Shown here: positions 1 to 10,806 of the stretch, piece after piece
Numbering within the stretch: position 1 is the first letter of the stretch
How the letters are laid out: the number at the start of each line of letters is the position of its first letter
Assembly: GCA_016801885.1 (NCBI GenBank)
Contig: JAFBJY010001480.1
Coordinates: forward strand, 62,001-126,000
Source of the DNA: Toxotes chatareus
Lineage: Eukaryota > Chordata > Actinopteri > Toxotidae
Reading direction: 5' to 3'
Length of the DNA stretch: 64,000 nt
Made by a program: the position numbers and the translations under genes
Notes under the pieces: generated by a model
Seen by the model: the letters and a program-made list of their open reading frames with translations, nothing else
Told to the model about the DNA's origin: nothing
Databases searched by the model: none

Positions 1-108
1 TAGTCTGAGACACCTGGACCTGAGTAACAACAACAAGCTGCAGGATTCAGGGGTAAAGCTTCTGTCTGCTGGATTGAAGAGTCCACATTGTAGACTGGAG
101 ATTCTGAG
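1..108 (+). CDS. NLR leucine-rich-repeat exon, 5' end outside window
   Basis: Read from base 2, this encodes SLRHLDLSNN, LQDSGVKLLS and SPHCRLEILR, the repeat pattern of the ribonuclease-inhibitor-type LRRs in fish NLR (NLRC3-like) receptors. The exon stops at CTGAG before a GTCAGT donor at 109. Its last codon is split after two bases (AG|), exactly the phase that the acceptor at 827 completes (G, giving Arg). If the exon has the usual 174-bp teleost length, its first 66 bases lie before the window. In this family the LRRs are the C-terminal sensor arm of a cytosolic immune receptor. The family call is firm; whether the parent gene is functional cannot be seen here. Confidence 0.85.
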
Positions 109-382
109 GTCAGTTCACTGTCTGTTACTGTTGTAGATCTTATATCTTTAATCCACAACTGAACCTGGTTTATCTTCATCCAGAACTTGAATCCATTCAT
201 CTTGAATGAATGAGATTTGAAATAGTTGTTGTTCCATATTGTGACTTTTTCTTATGTCAGACTAAGAATTATTCCTTCAGTTTCACTTAAAATTTTAAAT
301 TGTGGTCTTTTCTCATTGAATTGAATTGACTTGTTAAATGTGTTAAGGAGCAAAGACTTAAAGGACCACACTGTTGGTTTAT

Positions 383-735
383 AGATAGATAGATAGATAG
401 ATAGATGAGACGGATAGACTTTATTCATCCCTCAGGGGAAATTGTTATGTTAAAGCAGCAAGTAAAACAGTCGCAAAAAGAAAGGAAAGGACAAGTTGAC
501 AGCTAACTGCTCTTAGCAACTCTACAAAATACAGTGTAACAAAATATAAAGACAGTGAATGCATATATATATATGACAAGAAAAATAACATTAATATTAA
601 TAAGATAAAATAAAAAAATAACTGATATGAATCTGTCTTGACATGAACAGGTGTGTGAATGTTGTGGTGACATGTGGATGATGTGTGTAGAAGGCTGACA
701 TGATGATAATCCACAGCAACAGAAGGACACAGTCA
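383..735 (-). repeat. GATA microsatellite and LINE 3'-tail-like repeat in the NLR intron
   Basis: A (GATA)n run at about 383-406 is followed on the + strand by a TTTATTCATCCCTCAGGGG stretch. On the - strand this reads as a ...GGGATGAATAAAGTCTATC terminus, a common end of fish non-LTR retrotransposon copies. A second copy of that terminus on the + strand lies at about 9487-9525. I see no coding remnant in the rest of this intron, so the element family is not assigned and the 735 boundary is approximate. Confidence 0.4.
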
Positions 736-826
736 CTCTGCTCATGTTAGAGAGAAGCTCATTGATTAGGACATATCTGATTGGATTATCAATGATTTTC
801 ATCTTCATCTGTTATCCTTTATTCAG

Positions 827-1000
827 GTTGAGTTACTGCAGGTTGTCAGAGATCAGCTGTGCTTCTCTGGCCTCAGCTCTGAAGTCCAACCCCTCCCATC
901 TGAGACGCCTGGACCTGAGTGAAAACAACCTGCAGGATTCAGGAGTGAAGTATCTGTGTGGTTTTCTGCAGAGTCCAGACTGTGGACTGGAGACTCTGAG
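827..1000 (+). CDS. NLR leucine-rich-repeat exon, complete (174 bp)
   Basis: This exon is bounded by an ATTCAG acceptor (ending 826) and a GTCAGA donor (1001). Its 174 bp equal 58 codons, the typical size of one LRR-pair exon in teleost NLR genes. It is open throughout and encodes LSYCRLSEISCASLASALKS, then LRRLDLSENNLQDSGVKYL and CGLETLR. The split codon at both ends (AG|G) keeps frame with the exon ending at 108 and would keep frame with a following exon of the same kind. No further LRR exon was recognised before the SPRY exon at 5206, so either later repeats were lost or this is the last LRR. Confidence 0.87.
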
Positions 1001-2955
1001 GTCAGACTCCATTGTTTACTTGTGTGCTGAGATGAATATGATGTGAAAGTTGTGCTTTATTCAGTATTTATTAGGTCAAATCTCCTTCAGAATTTCTAAC
1101 ATTCAAAGTGTGAAATGGTTGAAAGGAAGTTGTGAAAGTGCTGACTCTGATTTTCAAAGTGATTTTTAAAGCTTTGAAAATGATTTGGATTCTGACTCTT
1201 ACAGTCCACATTGACAGTGTCAGCAGTTTGACTGAGTTGAGCTTGTTGCATAAAAGAAAGCAAAACCACTCAGTGGATTTCTTGCAGTTCATAGCCTATA
1301 GCCTAATTATTTATTAAGGCATACATTTCATCATGTAATATACAATAGATCCAGAAATGTGAAACAGAAAAATAATTTTAGGGTTTTTGTACAATATGTG
1401 AAATTTGCAATATCTTAAGTCTAATTCTGACAATGAATTGCATTTAAAATAATGCCATTTAATGATATTACCATGATCACCCTAAACAACAGATTTTACA
1501 GCAAAAAGGAGGGCCCAAAATTCTAATCTTTCATGGGGCCCAAGATTTCTGGCGGCGCCTGCTTCCTGTTACAGCTGAGCTCTGTTTGCTCTAAATGAAG
1601 TTAGTGATGGAGTGGAGCTGGGCGAGCTGACAGCAGTCTTCATGGCAGTAGCAGTGTGTGACACAGAGAGCAGAGCAGCCTCAGAGGCTGATGGTACAGC
1701 TGACAGCTTCAGTACAGTCTCCTCTCAACACAGTAGTAGAGTAGTGCAGAAACATGTGGAGCCTGTTGGACTGTCTCCACTGCTGGACATTTCTGAGAGC
1801 TGTAGTCTCTGATGAAATGTGTGTGTGGGACATTTGTATTAGGCCATTGTGCAAGTTAGCTTGTGTGTATTGTTAAATGGCTGTAAATACAAAGTAACCA
1901 CAAGTGGACTCTGGATACAAACCCCAGTCTCCACCTCCACTGCTGTTAATAAACTTCCATTACCTCATTCATTCAGAAAATCTGTTTCCTCTGAACATCC
2001 CATCCAGCACATTATGTTTCACACATAATGGATTTACTTTCCACAGTTTAATACAGTTTAGTGTATTTGGTGTATGTGGTTGTAGTGGCGAGGGTAGAGG
2101 AGAATGAATACAGGGAAGACAGATGGATCGACGAACCTGGTGAACAAAAGCATACAGGTGTACAATGACAGTGTTGTGGTAAGCTGAGTTACAATCCAAT
2201 ATACTTAATACAGAGAGGAATATATACTTCATTAAAATGAGCAGTGAAAAGAGCACAGGCGGAGTCATCAATTCACTGAACTCCTCCTGTCACAGTCTAC
2301 AGAATAATGATCACATTACTATAGAAAACTTCTGGATAAGTGATGGAACAGTTCATCATTTCTCCGACCACAAAGAAAATGTGTTTTCTTCGAATGATGA
2401 AAATCTTTAAAACTTGTTTTGTGAAAAAAAAGCAAAAATGACAGAAGACATTTTTCTCTTCTCTCTTCAAAAGTTTCCAAGAGTCATCATGAAGAAATGA
2501 AGTACATCATTGTGTGGTGAATGGTAGACTGGAAACACAGAGCCTGAAATGACAGAGTCAAACTTGGCTCTTGTGGTGTAATTATGGTCATAATAATAAA
2601 ATTCTACAGCTGCTGCAGTGAGACACCTTCATCCTTCTTTTCCCATCACACACACACACACATCATCATCATCATGGAGAATATAGGACTTACAACAAAT
2701 CAGGACCTGTATTGATCACTGTTCATTGTTTTTCTAGTGCTGCTCTGACGCAACAAACTATTACTTTTAGACAAAGGTATTATTGATATCTTAAATAAGG
2801 GTTAGTCAGGCATGGGTCTCATCTATCTGCACAAACAAATCTCTCTTGTGTTCTATTCATCAGTCAGCTAATAATATTCACAGTCTCATAGAAACAAACA
2901 GAAACTTCCATTCTTCAGAATGGCTGTAGGCTCTGTTACATCTAAACAAGATGTG

Positions 2956-3000
<45 letters not shown>

Positions 3001-5205
3001 ACTTTACTCCAACACACACCAATCAAATATTTCATTAGTCTTCAGAACTGTACAGTTTATTTAGAGTTAAATTTGAGATCCATTTTCAAAGAGAACTTCT
3101 CAAACCTTTTCAGTCTATGAGCTTTTAAACATATCAGCTCCTCTCACACTATTTGAGGCTGAATTCTGAACAACTACAAGATTTGGAGCAGTGACCATCA
3201 TCAAAAGACAAGGAAACAGAAGAAACATTTCAAAAATGAATGTACCATTTCCTCATATGAAATAGTTTCACTGCTTATTAATTGAATCCTTCAACAGCTA
3301 GGACTTAATACAATCCTGTGGGTGAGCTGCATGGAGCAGAAAACAGAATCAGAGCGGAAGTCAAGTTAAACTTCAGAAACTTATTCTGTCCTCACAGTCA
3401 TCATAGTTTTCCTCCTACACTCAAAACACAGCAAATGAACACTCATCCAAATCATCACATGCCACCTCCAAACACATCAACACTCCATTTTAGATTCCAG
3501 TTTCAGGATAGGTTTTCAAGGCAGGAAGAATTCTCAGCAGCCTAAATTTACTGCACAGGGAGGAAATCACTGATTGTTTTACTGTCCCTTAACCAAATAA
3601 TTGAGAACATGAACAGCCTGAAGCGCTTCATGCAACAACTGATCCAGCTTAAGTCCTCACGACTCATTCTGCAAGATTTGCTACGGGACATAATTGTATT
3701 AGACTTGAAATGAACCTTCAAAATCAAAGCTCAAAGCCAAAGGAATTTGAACCTAGAAATTATTTCAGTATAAAGATTACAAGTGGACTCATTGATAGGT
3801 AAAATGAAAGCTGAAACTTTAAAGCACAATAAGTAGATGATTGTAGGGAAATTGGAAGCAATTGTTGCTGGTTGATTTGCATTGGTTCAGAGTTATTTCT
3901 CCTGAGTCTTAAACTGCTTCTTTGTTTTTGGGCCAAATCTTGAGAGATGATGAAAGTGATTCACACATTGAAATAAGAAGATTTTACCAACATCAAACTG
4001 TTTCTAATTCACAGCATAGTGAAGTCCTCCATCAAGTATATATATACTATACATAACAGACGACCTACAGTACCTTGGCCGCTTCCTAAAATAACTTTAG
4101 CACACTCCGGCTTTGTGCTGTGACATCCAACTCCATCATTTCCATTAGGAATTTCTTTAGAAAGGATCTTGTTGCCGGAGCAGTACCAGACTTCTAGAAA
4201 TCCTTTCCTTTAACACAAACTACAGTGCATCTGCAAAAACAAAGTTAAAGATCCAGTGTCTCCTGTAAACCTCCAACCTTCTCAGTGGCTGCTTTCCTCA
4301 TTGAAGCTGTGAGAGGAGAACGGGGACAGGCCTCAGGATGGGACAGAAAGGCAGAGACGCAGAGGACAGTCAGCCAATCACAGCAGCCACAAGCTAATTG
4401 TGATCTGTTGTTGTTGTTGTTGTTGTTGTGTTCATGTCAACAGGAAATAAAGCTGGATCACAGCTGACAGCCTCACAGGATGTGTAGAGACAGTTGTCCT
4501 CATTGGTCCAACTGTCCTTCCATCACATCTAATCTGAGACTGTTTGTTGTCTCATTTCAACACTAAAGAATTGATGAGTTTGATCTTTGTCACAGCTCTG
4601 AGATCAGTCTGACTGCAGCCTGCAAATCACTGGCTCTGATTTCAGAGAAGCATCATGACATTCTGTCAGCATGTGGTCTGATACAGAGCAGAACCTCTGC
4701 TGAAGTCCAGTGATCACATCTGTATATCTGTCCATCTGTCAGATACTTTCAGTGACAGCCTCCATGTTTATTTGTCAGCTGATATTTCAGAAGCAGATCA
4801 GATGTTCATCAACACACAGAGACTCTTTCTTTAAATGGAACATGAGTTGACATGTAACAGCAGTAAATCCATCACTAAACTGTTTGTGCAGTAATGAAGC
4901 TTCATGACTCAGCAGTTTATTTCCACTGTGGACTTGAGTGAAATGTTCAGAGTAAACAGACTTGATGCTAAAAGTCTCTGCAGGTGTGTGAGCTTCCAGC
5001 TCAGTGTCTTCACTCCAATACGTTAACATGAGAGCTGAGAGGAAGCTGCTACACTACACAGCTGCTCCACTTCTGCTCTGAACAGGACTGAAGTCCCTGC
5101 TGCTCTTTATACTGGATGTGCTGCATCAGTGACTGACAGCTGATGAAGTGAGTCTCTGTAAACACTGATTTATCACCTCTGTTGTCTGTCTTCTTCTCTC
5201 AACAG
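1001..5205. other. NLR intron, no gene seen
   Basis: I find no convincing exon in these 4.2 kb. The stretch holds simple repeats ((CA)n near 2648, (GT)n at about 2957-2999, (TTG)n at about 4406-4428). It also holds a segment at about 4133-4231 that recurs in reverse orientation at about 33533-33631, and in part near 21568-21598. A short open frame at 1612-1812 has no recognisable domain and no partner elsewhere in the window. The rest is AT-rich sequence consistent with intron. Confidence 0.5.
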
Positions 5206-5562
5206 CTGGAGACTGTGATCTTTCTAAAGGAGAGAGTGAAGAGGACGGTGTGTGTGTTGAGAGAGGACGAGCTGTGTCCTGATGATCCAGAGAGGTTGAA
5301 GAAGCAGCAGCAGCTTGTGTGTAGAGAGGCTCTGATTGGTCCATGTTACTGGGAGGTAGAGTGGAGAGGAGAGCTTCATCCAGCAGTGACTGACAGAGGA
5401 ACCAGAAGAAGTGGAGAAGACTCTCAGTGCTGCAGTCTGAACTGCTCTGAGAACAGCTCCACTGTCAAGTCCACCATCATCCCTGTGTGTTCCTCTGGAT
5501 GTGAAAGAGAATCATCAGTGTATCTGGACTGTTCTGCTGCTGCTCTGTCCTTCTACACAGTC
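5206..5562 (+). pseudogene. NLR B30.2/SPRY exon, interrupted by an LTR-like insertion
   Basis: After a strong polypyrimidine tract and CAACAG acceptor, the frame encodes recognisable PRY/SPRY blocks of fish NLR C-termini: VLREDELCPDDPERL, LVCREALIGPCYWEVEW, AVTDRG, and VYLDCSAAALSFYTV. In this family the SPRY domain follows the LRRs and is thought to bind ligand. The copy is damaged. The region between AVTDRG and the NCSENSS block is shorter than usual, and the last third of the domain (normally after LSFYxV) is absent. The break falls at TGTCACAGGG (5563), which also starts repeat copies at 24223 (-) and 32328 (+). The frame runs on 60 bp into the repeat to a stop near 5625. This truncated exon most likely ended the gene's function. 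Confidence 0.78.
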
Positions 5563-6250
5563 TGTCACAGGGAGACCCCGTGCCCTAAAGTAAGGCACAT
5601 GCACTACACACACTTTCTCAGGTAGATTTTATCAAAATGGTAATACCTGGTGGAAACTGCTGGTGGGATGTGTGTGGTATGAACATTTGGAGGAGGGGGT
5701 GAAGGAGAGAAGACACATTGTGACTGTGTATTTGATTTATTGAATTTAAATTGTGTTCACCTGTCTCCTTTGTTGCACTTCTTCCTCTGTCAGACCAGGA
5801 ACAGCCTAACCTGAGCTGGGGCGGTCCACTTGGTTAAATAGGGGGGTTCACAGGGCGAGAAACCAAGTGTGGTAGACTGGGAGGGGTGTTTTGTTTTGTT
5901 GTGAAATAACCAATGTAAATATCTTGTTGAAAAAGAAACATGTGTTTTTAAAGTACATTTAAGTGAACTTATATTTGATAAGATGTTATTCGATATTGTT
6001 ATTATTGTAAGTGTGCTGGGAGACATAATTGATTTTGATTTCTTGAGAAGGTGTAATCCACCAGTATAAAAGTGAGGAGGCTGTGGTCTCTGGGGGCTAG
6101 AGAGGAAAGAGTTCCAGCTCCAGGATACAGCTCCAGATAATTGCTCCTGCCTTTGCCCCAAACTACAGGGGCATAGCCAGAAGGGCAGTTTTGAGTTTGT
6201 TTGTTTTTTGAGAAGTGAGTCTTGTCTTTTTTTATTCATTCGCAAATGCT
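5563..6250 (+). repeat. LTR-like repeat, copy 1 (3' end degenerate)
   Basis: This is homologous to the solo-LTR copy at 23174-24223 (-) and the fragment at 32328 (+). All three start with TGTCACAGGGAGACC, but the bases upstream differ between this copy and the other two, so TG marks a true element end. The copy has a TATAAAAG box near 6065, followed by a GC-richer stretch resembling an LTR transcription start. Similarity to copy 2 fades after about 6230, before the CA end. This insertion truncates the SPRY exon. Confidence 0.6.
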
Positions 6251-6833
6251 GAACCAAAAGTGATAAATCAGATTAATCAGCTCCATCTTGTGGTATAATG
6301 GAGAATTACAGCTATTCTTCACATTATTTTTTCTTAGTGCAGAGCCTGACAAGACATATATTATTATTCACCATACATCTTGTTCTGCTTATTCCACTTC
6401 TTCTGTACAGATTCAGCTTCCTGCAGCTTTGAGAAAAAACAGGCAAACTACATCAAAAAGTACAGTTTGACAGCCTGACTGCTTTGTTATACATGTTTAT
6501 ATACGTTATATATACATTTCACATAAAAACATGGTTGAAACCTGAAATAAGTCACAAGACTTAAGATTATATTGAGTTAAATCAGTATATCAATATACAC
6601 TTCTCACAATAAGTTAGTGATATTGTTATTTACATGAGTGCTTTTCCTATTTGGTCTGAATTTTAATGAAATAAGTAAAGGTTCCCTTTGATATTACTAA
6701 TAATGAATGAGAAGAAACACCATTTTCATTAGCTTAATATTAGCTTAATAACAAGGACAGCCCCAAATAACAAAAATTGACAATGTCAGTAGAAAGTGCT
6801 GCATGCAGTTCTGCCAGGTCACGTGGGGGGGGG

Positions 6834-7013
6834 AATACGATCATCCAGTCTCTGCTTCAGCTGGTCCCAGATGTGCTCTATGGGGTTCAGGTCAGGAGAC
6901 ATTGCTGGCCATACTATATGAGGTACTCTAACTTCCTGAAGTCGAGCTGTGACAATTCTGGCACGATGTGGTGGAGCATTATCATCCATGAACAGAAAGT
7001 CGGGGGGTGTGCT
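6834..7013 (-). pseudogene. Tc1/mariner transposase C-terminal fragment
   Basis: On the minus strand an open stretch of about 60 codons contains FMDDNAPPHRARI and then MSPDLNPIEHIWDQLK. The spacing between the second catalytic Asp (DDN) and the Glu (PIEH) is 34 residues, the DD34E signature of Tc1-type transposases. Neither the N-terminal paired-type DNA-binding domain nor terminal inverted repeats were found, so this is a dead fragment. A poly-G run lies just downstream, at about 6824-6832. Confidence 0.85.
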
Positions 7014-7049
7014 GCAGGCGGAACTGGGGGATGATGATGGGTTCTATTG

Positions 7050-7320
7050 TAGTGTCAGATTTTGTGCAATATGTTTGTATATTTTTCTAAGTGTGCAAAT
7101 CCCATTGTGTTCTGTTTTATGTTCTGCTTATCCTAGACCTGATTCTCTGTTTGCTTCTGTATCTCACTCACCCCTCCCAACTCCCTCACACACACACAGC
7201 TCCACTATCTCCTACACACACACCTCTACTCTGCCACATGCACACTCCTGTATCGTTCCCCATGCTGCTCTCCCACACACACACACACACACGCACGCTC
7301 CCTTACCCTACAATGGCAGA
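7050..7320 (+). repeat. Dispersed CA-rich repeat, copy 1
   Basis: The stretch starting GTCAGATTTTGTGCAATATG recurs in reverse complement at about 25400-25625, with the same order of blocks (TGTTCTGCTTATCCTAGAC, CTCTACTCTGCCACATGCAC, then CATGCTGCTCTCCCACA). The CA-rich character makes the translations look proline/histidine-rich, but I see no coding signal. Family unknown. Confidence 0.6.
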
Positions 7321-8028
7321 CAATCAACAAAGGTGGGAAAGAAAGACGAGAAGCAAACTGGGATACACAAGGGGCAGGACTTCAAAGTAAAACAGGAAAT
7401 ACTGAACAAAACCAAGGGGCTGATCCTAACAGTCTGGACGTGGGTTGATGACGTGGTGACAGTCAGGTGTGTAGGTGAGTTGGTGGGAAGAGAATCCAGG
7501 TCACCACACTCAGGCCTGAACACACACACACACACACACAGAAGACACACGAACAGGTGGAGAGCACCACACAGGGACAAACAAGACAGATCAGGGGAGG
7601 GGACACAGAGGAGGCACAATGGATGAGGGACAGAGCCTGTCTGATCTGAGCAGAGAAAGGATGTAATGACATCTAACTATTTGGATTTACCTTTAAAAAC
7701 AAATGACTGGGTTTATAATTATAAAAGAAAAAGCTGTTAATGTAAGACCACTTCAAGTATAACATTAAATTCTAAAATTAAACTTAGTTATAAAAAATAA
7801 TTTACTTGCATCTACCTTGAAAAGCAACACTTTCTTATAAAACATTTTAAACTGTCGCTCATTGAAAACTGAGGGATCTGGAAAACATCCCCCTCACTCA
7901 GTGAAAAACACACACAAACATTAGCAGTGTAAAGTGAGAAGAAATGGTATGATGCAGGAAGTTTTCTGTGTGCTTTTACTTTGGAAACCTGCAAACCTCT
8001 TCCTCTTTCAGGTCAGCTTCTGGGGGCA

Positions 8029-8600
8029 CCTTACTGCAGGTACCTCTGGCTCCGGAGCTGCATGTCCTATGGTCCTGGCTCCACCCACCTGCTGCTGTTT
8101 ATTGTTTACAATGATCTATTTCTAACATGTTTAATGTTCCGTTCTGCTACAGATAAATATTTGATTAATATTCTTTGCAAACTGTAATGTAAATAATTAC
8201 CAGTCATGACAGCTTTTTGCCTCTGTGCTCTGTTTCATAATTCTAATCTGCTGAGCACACATTATCCAATAACTGTTGACTAACTGTAATGTAAATACTG
8301 ACCCACATTGTCTGTATTATGCTGCATGTCTTTCTCCCCCTCTCCTCCATTCCTAGCTGTCCTATCTTCCTCCTTTTCCTCCTTTCACCCAGCCCGGCCA
8401 TCGGCAGGAGGGTCCCCCATCTGAGCCAGGTTCTGCTCAAGGTTTCTTCCTGTTAAAAGGGAGTTTTCCTTGCCACTGTCGCCTTAAGTGCTTGCTCTGG
8501 GGTCAGGCTCTGGGTCTCTGTAAAGCGCTTTGAGACAATTTTGATTGTGGAAGGCGCTATATAAATAAAATTGAATTGAATTGAATTGAATTGAATGTTT
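8029..8600 (+). repeat. LINE 3' end with (GAATT)n tail, copy 1
   Basis: The segment from CCTTACTGCAGGTACC to CGCTATATAAATAAAATTG and a GAATT-repeat tail is a widespread fish non-LTR retrotransposon 3' end (L2/Rex-like; exact family not certain). The AAGGTTTCTTCCTGTTAAAA and GCCACTGTCGCC blocks are diagnostic. An opposite-strand copy is at about 34726-35288. Only the 3' UTR is present and there is no reverse transcriptase. Confidence 0.75.
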
Positions 8601-9620
8601 GTTTTCATGAGTGTACACATGAGGATGCAGCCACAGGACTCCAGCAGTTGCCAGTTACCCTGTTAGGTTGTACCAAGTGTTGAGGGCAGAGAGAGGGGAG
8701 TGATTAGGTGGGAAGTTTAAGTTTGGTTTTGGTTTGGTATTTATTTAGATTATTACGTATTCTGTTGACCTGCATTGGCTCATTGTCATGTACAGTTTGT
8801 ATATAGAAATGTTTGGTAAGAGTGAAAGTGAATAAATGTTTTTAAAATACTGTGTGAATGTCTGGGGGGCTCCATGTTGTGTGTGTGTGTGTGTGTGGCG
8901 GGGGGGGGGGGGTGAGGACATTTTGCAGGTGTAAGAGCAGAATTGTTTGGCTAGACAGAGAGAGGTCAGGATGGAGTCCTCTGCTGCTGAGACAGACTTC
9001 ATCAGGAAACCTGTTTGTGGCTAACATTTAGCTACCTTTCTGTAAGATTGTGAGTTTGTATATTTTGTTAATGGGCACAAGAAAAACCCTCTGCTTGTCT
9101 GATGCTGCTTCTTTCTCTACCACGCTCTACATCCTAAACCCCTAGGTGTTCACCAACATCAAAACCTAACAAAACCTACAGTCTGACATTGTGGTTGAAT
9201 GTATTATAAACAGACAGATCAGTTAATTCAGGATTCACATGCAGGACTATGGACACAGAGGTTGGAGTAAGATTAACATAGTTTTATTGAAGCCAGGACT
9301 GATGTGAATCAGAATCTTTAGTCGGAGCAGGGCAGGCAGAGACAGGATCACAGAAGTCAGGTTGGGCCTGGGCCTGTGCTGCAGAGAGGTAGGGAAGGAT
9401 GGGTGTGGTGTAAATCCTCCAGGTGACCAGGCGAGCAGGAAGGACACAGAGCGTGGTGAGGCTGCAGGATCTTTCCACTATCTACTAAATTTCCCGTTGT
9501 GGGATGAATAAAGTCTATCTTATCTTTGATTACCTACAAGTGCATTTTTATCCAACATTGGCTCAGACACACAGTAATCTAGGGATGGCGTTTTGGTTCA
9601 TTCTCAAAGATGGGGATAAA

Positions 9621-9719
9621 AGGCTTACAGCACCTGGTATTCCCAGGCAGTCTCCCATCCAAGTACTAACCAGGCCCTAACCTGCTTAGCTTCCGAGATC
9701 AGACGAGAGCGGGCGTGTT
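9621..9719 (-). rRNA. 5S rRNA gene, 3' part, split by a LINE
   Basis: The reverse complement reads TCTCGTCTGATCTCGGAAGC, then GCCTGGTTAGTACTTGGATG and GGTGCTGTAAGCC, followed by a TTTT terminator on the minus strand. This is the 5S rRNA box A/IE/box C region and the 3' end. It has changes against the usual vertebrate sequence (CGCTCTCG for CGATCTCG; GGTTAGGG for GGGTCGGG). Together with the piece at 15420-15450 it makes one 120-nt gene once the inserted LINE is ignored. Confidence 0.92.
9710..9719 (-). repeat. LINE target-site duplication, 3' side
   Basis: CGGGCGTGTT here is repeated at 15420-15429. It corresponds to 5S nucleotides AACACGCCCG and flanks the LINE directly, next to its poly(A) (poly(T) on the + strand). 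The outermost T could instead belong to the poly(T) tract, so the duplication is 9 or 10 bp. Confidence 0.85.
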
Positions 9720-9862
9720 TTTTTTTTTTTTTTTTATCTTTTATTTATCAAAAACATTCATTTAAAATATTTACAGAAAAATAAAAACCAAATCAAAATA
9801 CATTAATTCATCCATAATCTAACTCAAAATATCCACAGAAACAAACTAAAAAAAAAAAAATC

Positions 9863-10758
9863 TCAGAAATTGAAATACACCGTGTCATTTTCTACATAAA
9901 ATAAACTGTGACCCTCCAAAATCTTTGAAAGAGAATGTGCTCCCCTTCCCACCAGTGCTCTGATGTATTGTTTTAGTGTAATCGTGAAAAAATCCCAAGT
10001 GTTTCTTTTTCGGTTTTCTTTCAGTTTTGTGTTCCTGGTGATGTATATGGCGTGTTTAGCAAATTGTCCCAACAAATTTGTTATTGTAGTGTTTTTGTGT
10101 CTAGTGTTTTGACCAAATAGGAGGTACAGCCTCCATTCCTCCTCTTTCCTCCATATTGCACCCGCCCCGTTCCTGAGGAGGAGCCTCAGCCTCCTCAGGA
10201 ACGGGGCGAGCGCCGGACAGTCCAGGAACATGTGTTGTATTGTCTCTTCCTCTGCCCCACAGAGAGCACAGCCCCTGGCAAAGACCTCCTTGTTTATTTG
10301 ATGTAAGACTACTCCAGGGTGCGTCTTCCTGTGTCTCATCTTGAAGTCGGTATTGTAGATGTTACCAGGGGCTATGCTCCTCCCAGGGTGGTCCAGATTC
10401 TCTCTCCCTGCAGGCCGGGGAAGGCCCCTCCCCACGCCCGGTCAGCGGCTGGTGGCCTCTGCCTGCCCCGGACGTACATCTGGTAGAGGGCCCTCGTCTT
10501 GATATCTTTTAGGTTTGTTCCGGCCTGCAGGAGAGAGAACTCACATATATCATTAGTTGGTGCCGGCTGCCTCCGCTCCCCCAGCAGCTTTAGCCACCGC
10601 TGAGGGACGGAGGCAGCCAGCTTCCCGCACACCTCCCCAATGGCCCCTTTCCCATGTCTGATCTTTTTCCCCTTAAGGATGGTCAGGACCTCCGCAGTGT
10701 TGAGGCCACCGGTTTGGTCGACGGCGCCCCCAACCTGACCAACCCAACCCCTCTCCAT
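9863..10758 (-). pseudogene. LINE ORF2 C-terminal region (zinc-knuckle tail)
   Basis: There are two overlapping minus-strand frames. The upstream one (10372-10758) encodes RWLKLLGERRQ and RALYQMYVRG. The downstream one (9863-10435) encodes the typical end of a Tx1/L1 ORF2 with CALCGAEEETIQHMFLDC, a CX2C...HX4C cysteine cluster, and stops at 9863 just before the short 3' UTR and poly(A). A frameshift near 10400 separates them. A perfect 19-bp hairpin (10163-10181 / 10190-10208) lies within this coding stretch. Confidence 0.75.
10163..10208. repeat. Perfect 19-bp hairpin in LINE ORF2
   Basis: The arms 10163-10181 and 10190-10208 are exact reverse complements (starting CGCCCCGTTCC) around an 8-base loop. 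The hairpin falls in the codons for the leucine/arginine-rich stretch after the cysteine cluster. It may be chance in GC-rich sequence or a local inverted duplication. Confidence 0.8.
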
Positions 10759-10806
10759 TACAGGGCGCAGACCACCTCCCTCCCTCCCCAGGTAATTTCT
10801 GGGTTG

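Noticed and set aside
1612..1812. 66-codon frame in the NLR intron
   Set aside because: No domain, splice context or second copy; consistent with chance.
6949..7626. 225-codon plus-strand frame
   Set aside because: It runs through the Tc1 remnant in antisense and then CA repeats (His/Thr/Pro-rich text); low complexity, not a gene.
9660..9720. Possibility that the 5S halves are a processed SINE3-type 5S-derived SINE
   Set aside because: Array-type spacer with TATA-like element and TTTT terminators flanks the copies, and no SINE tail follows; genuine 5S repeats fit better.
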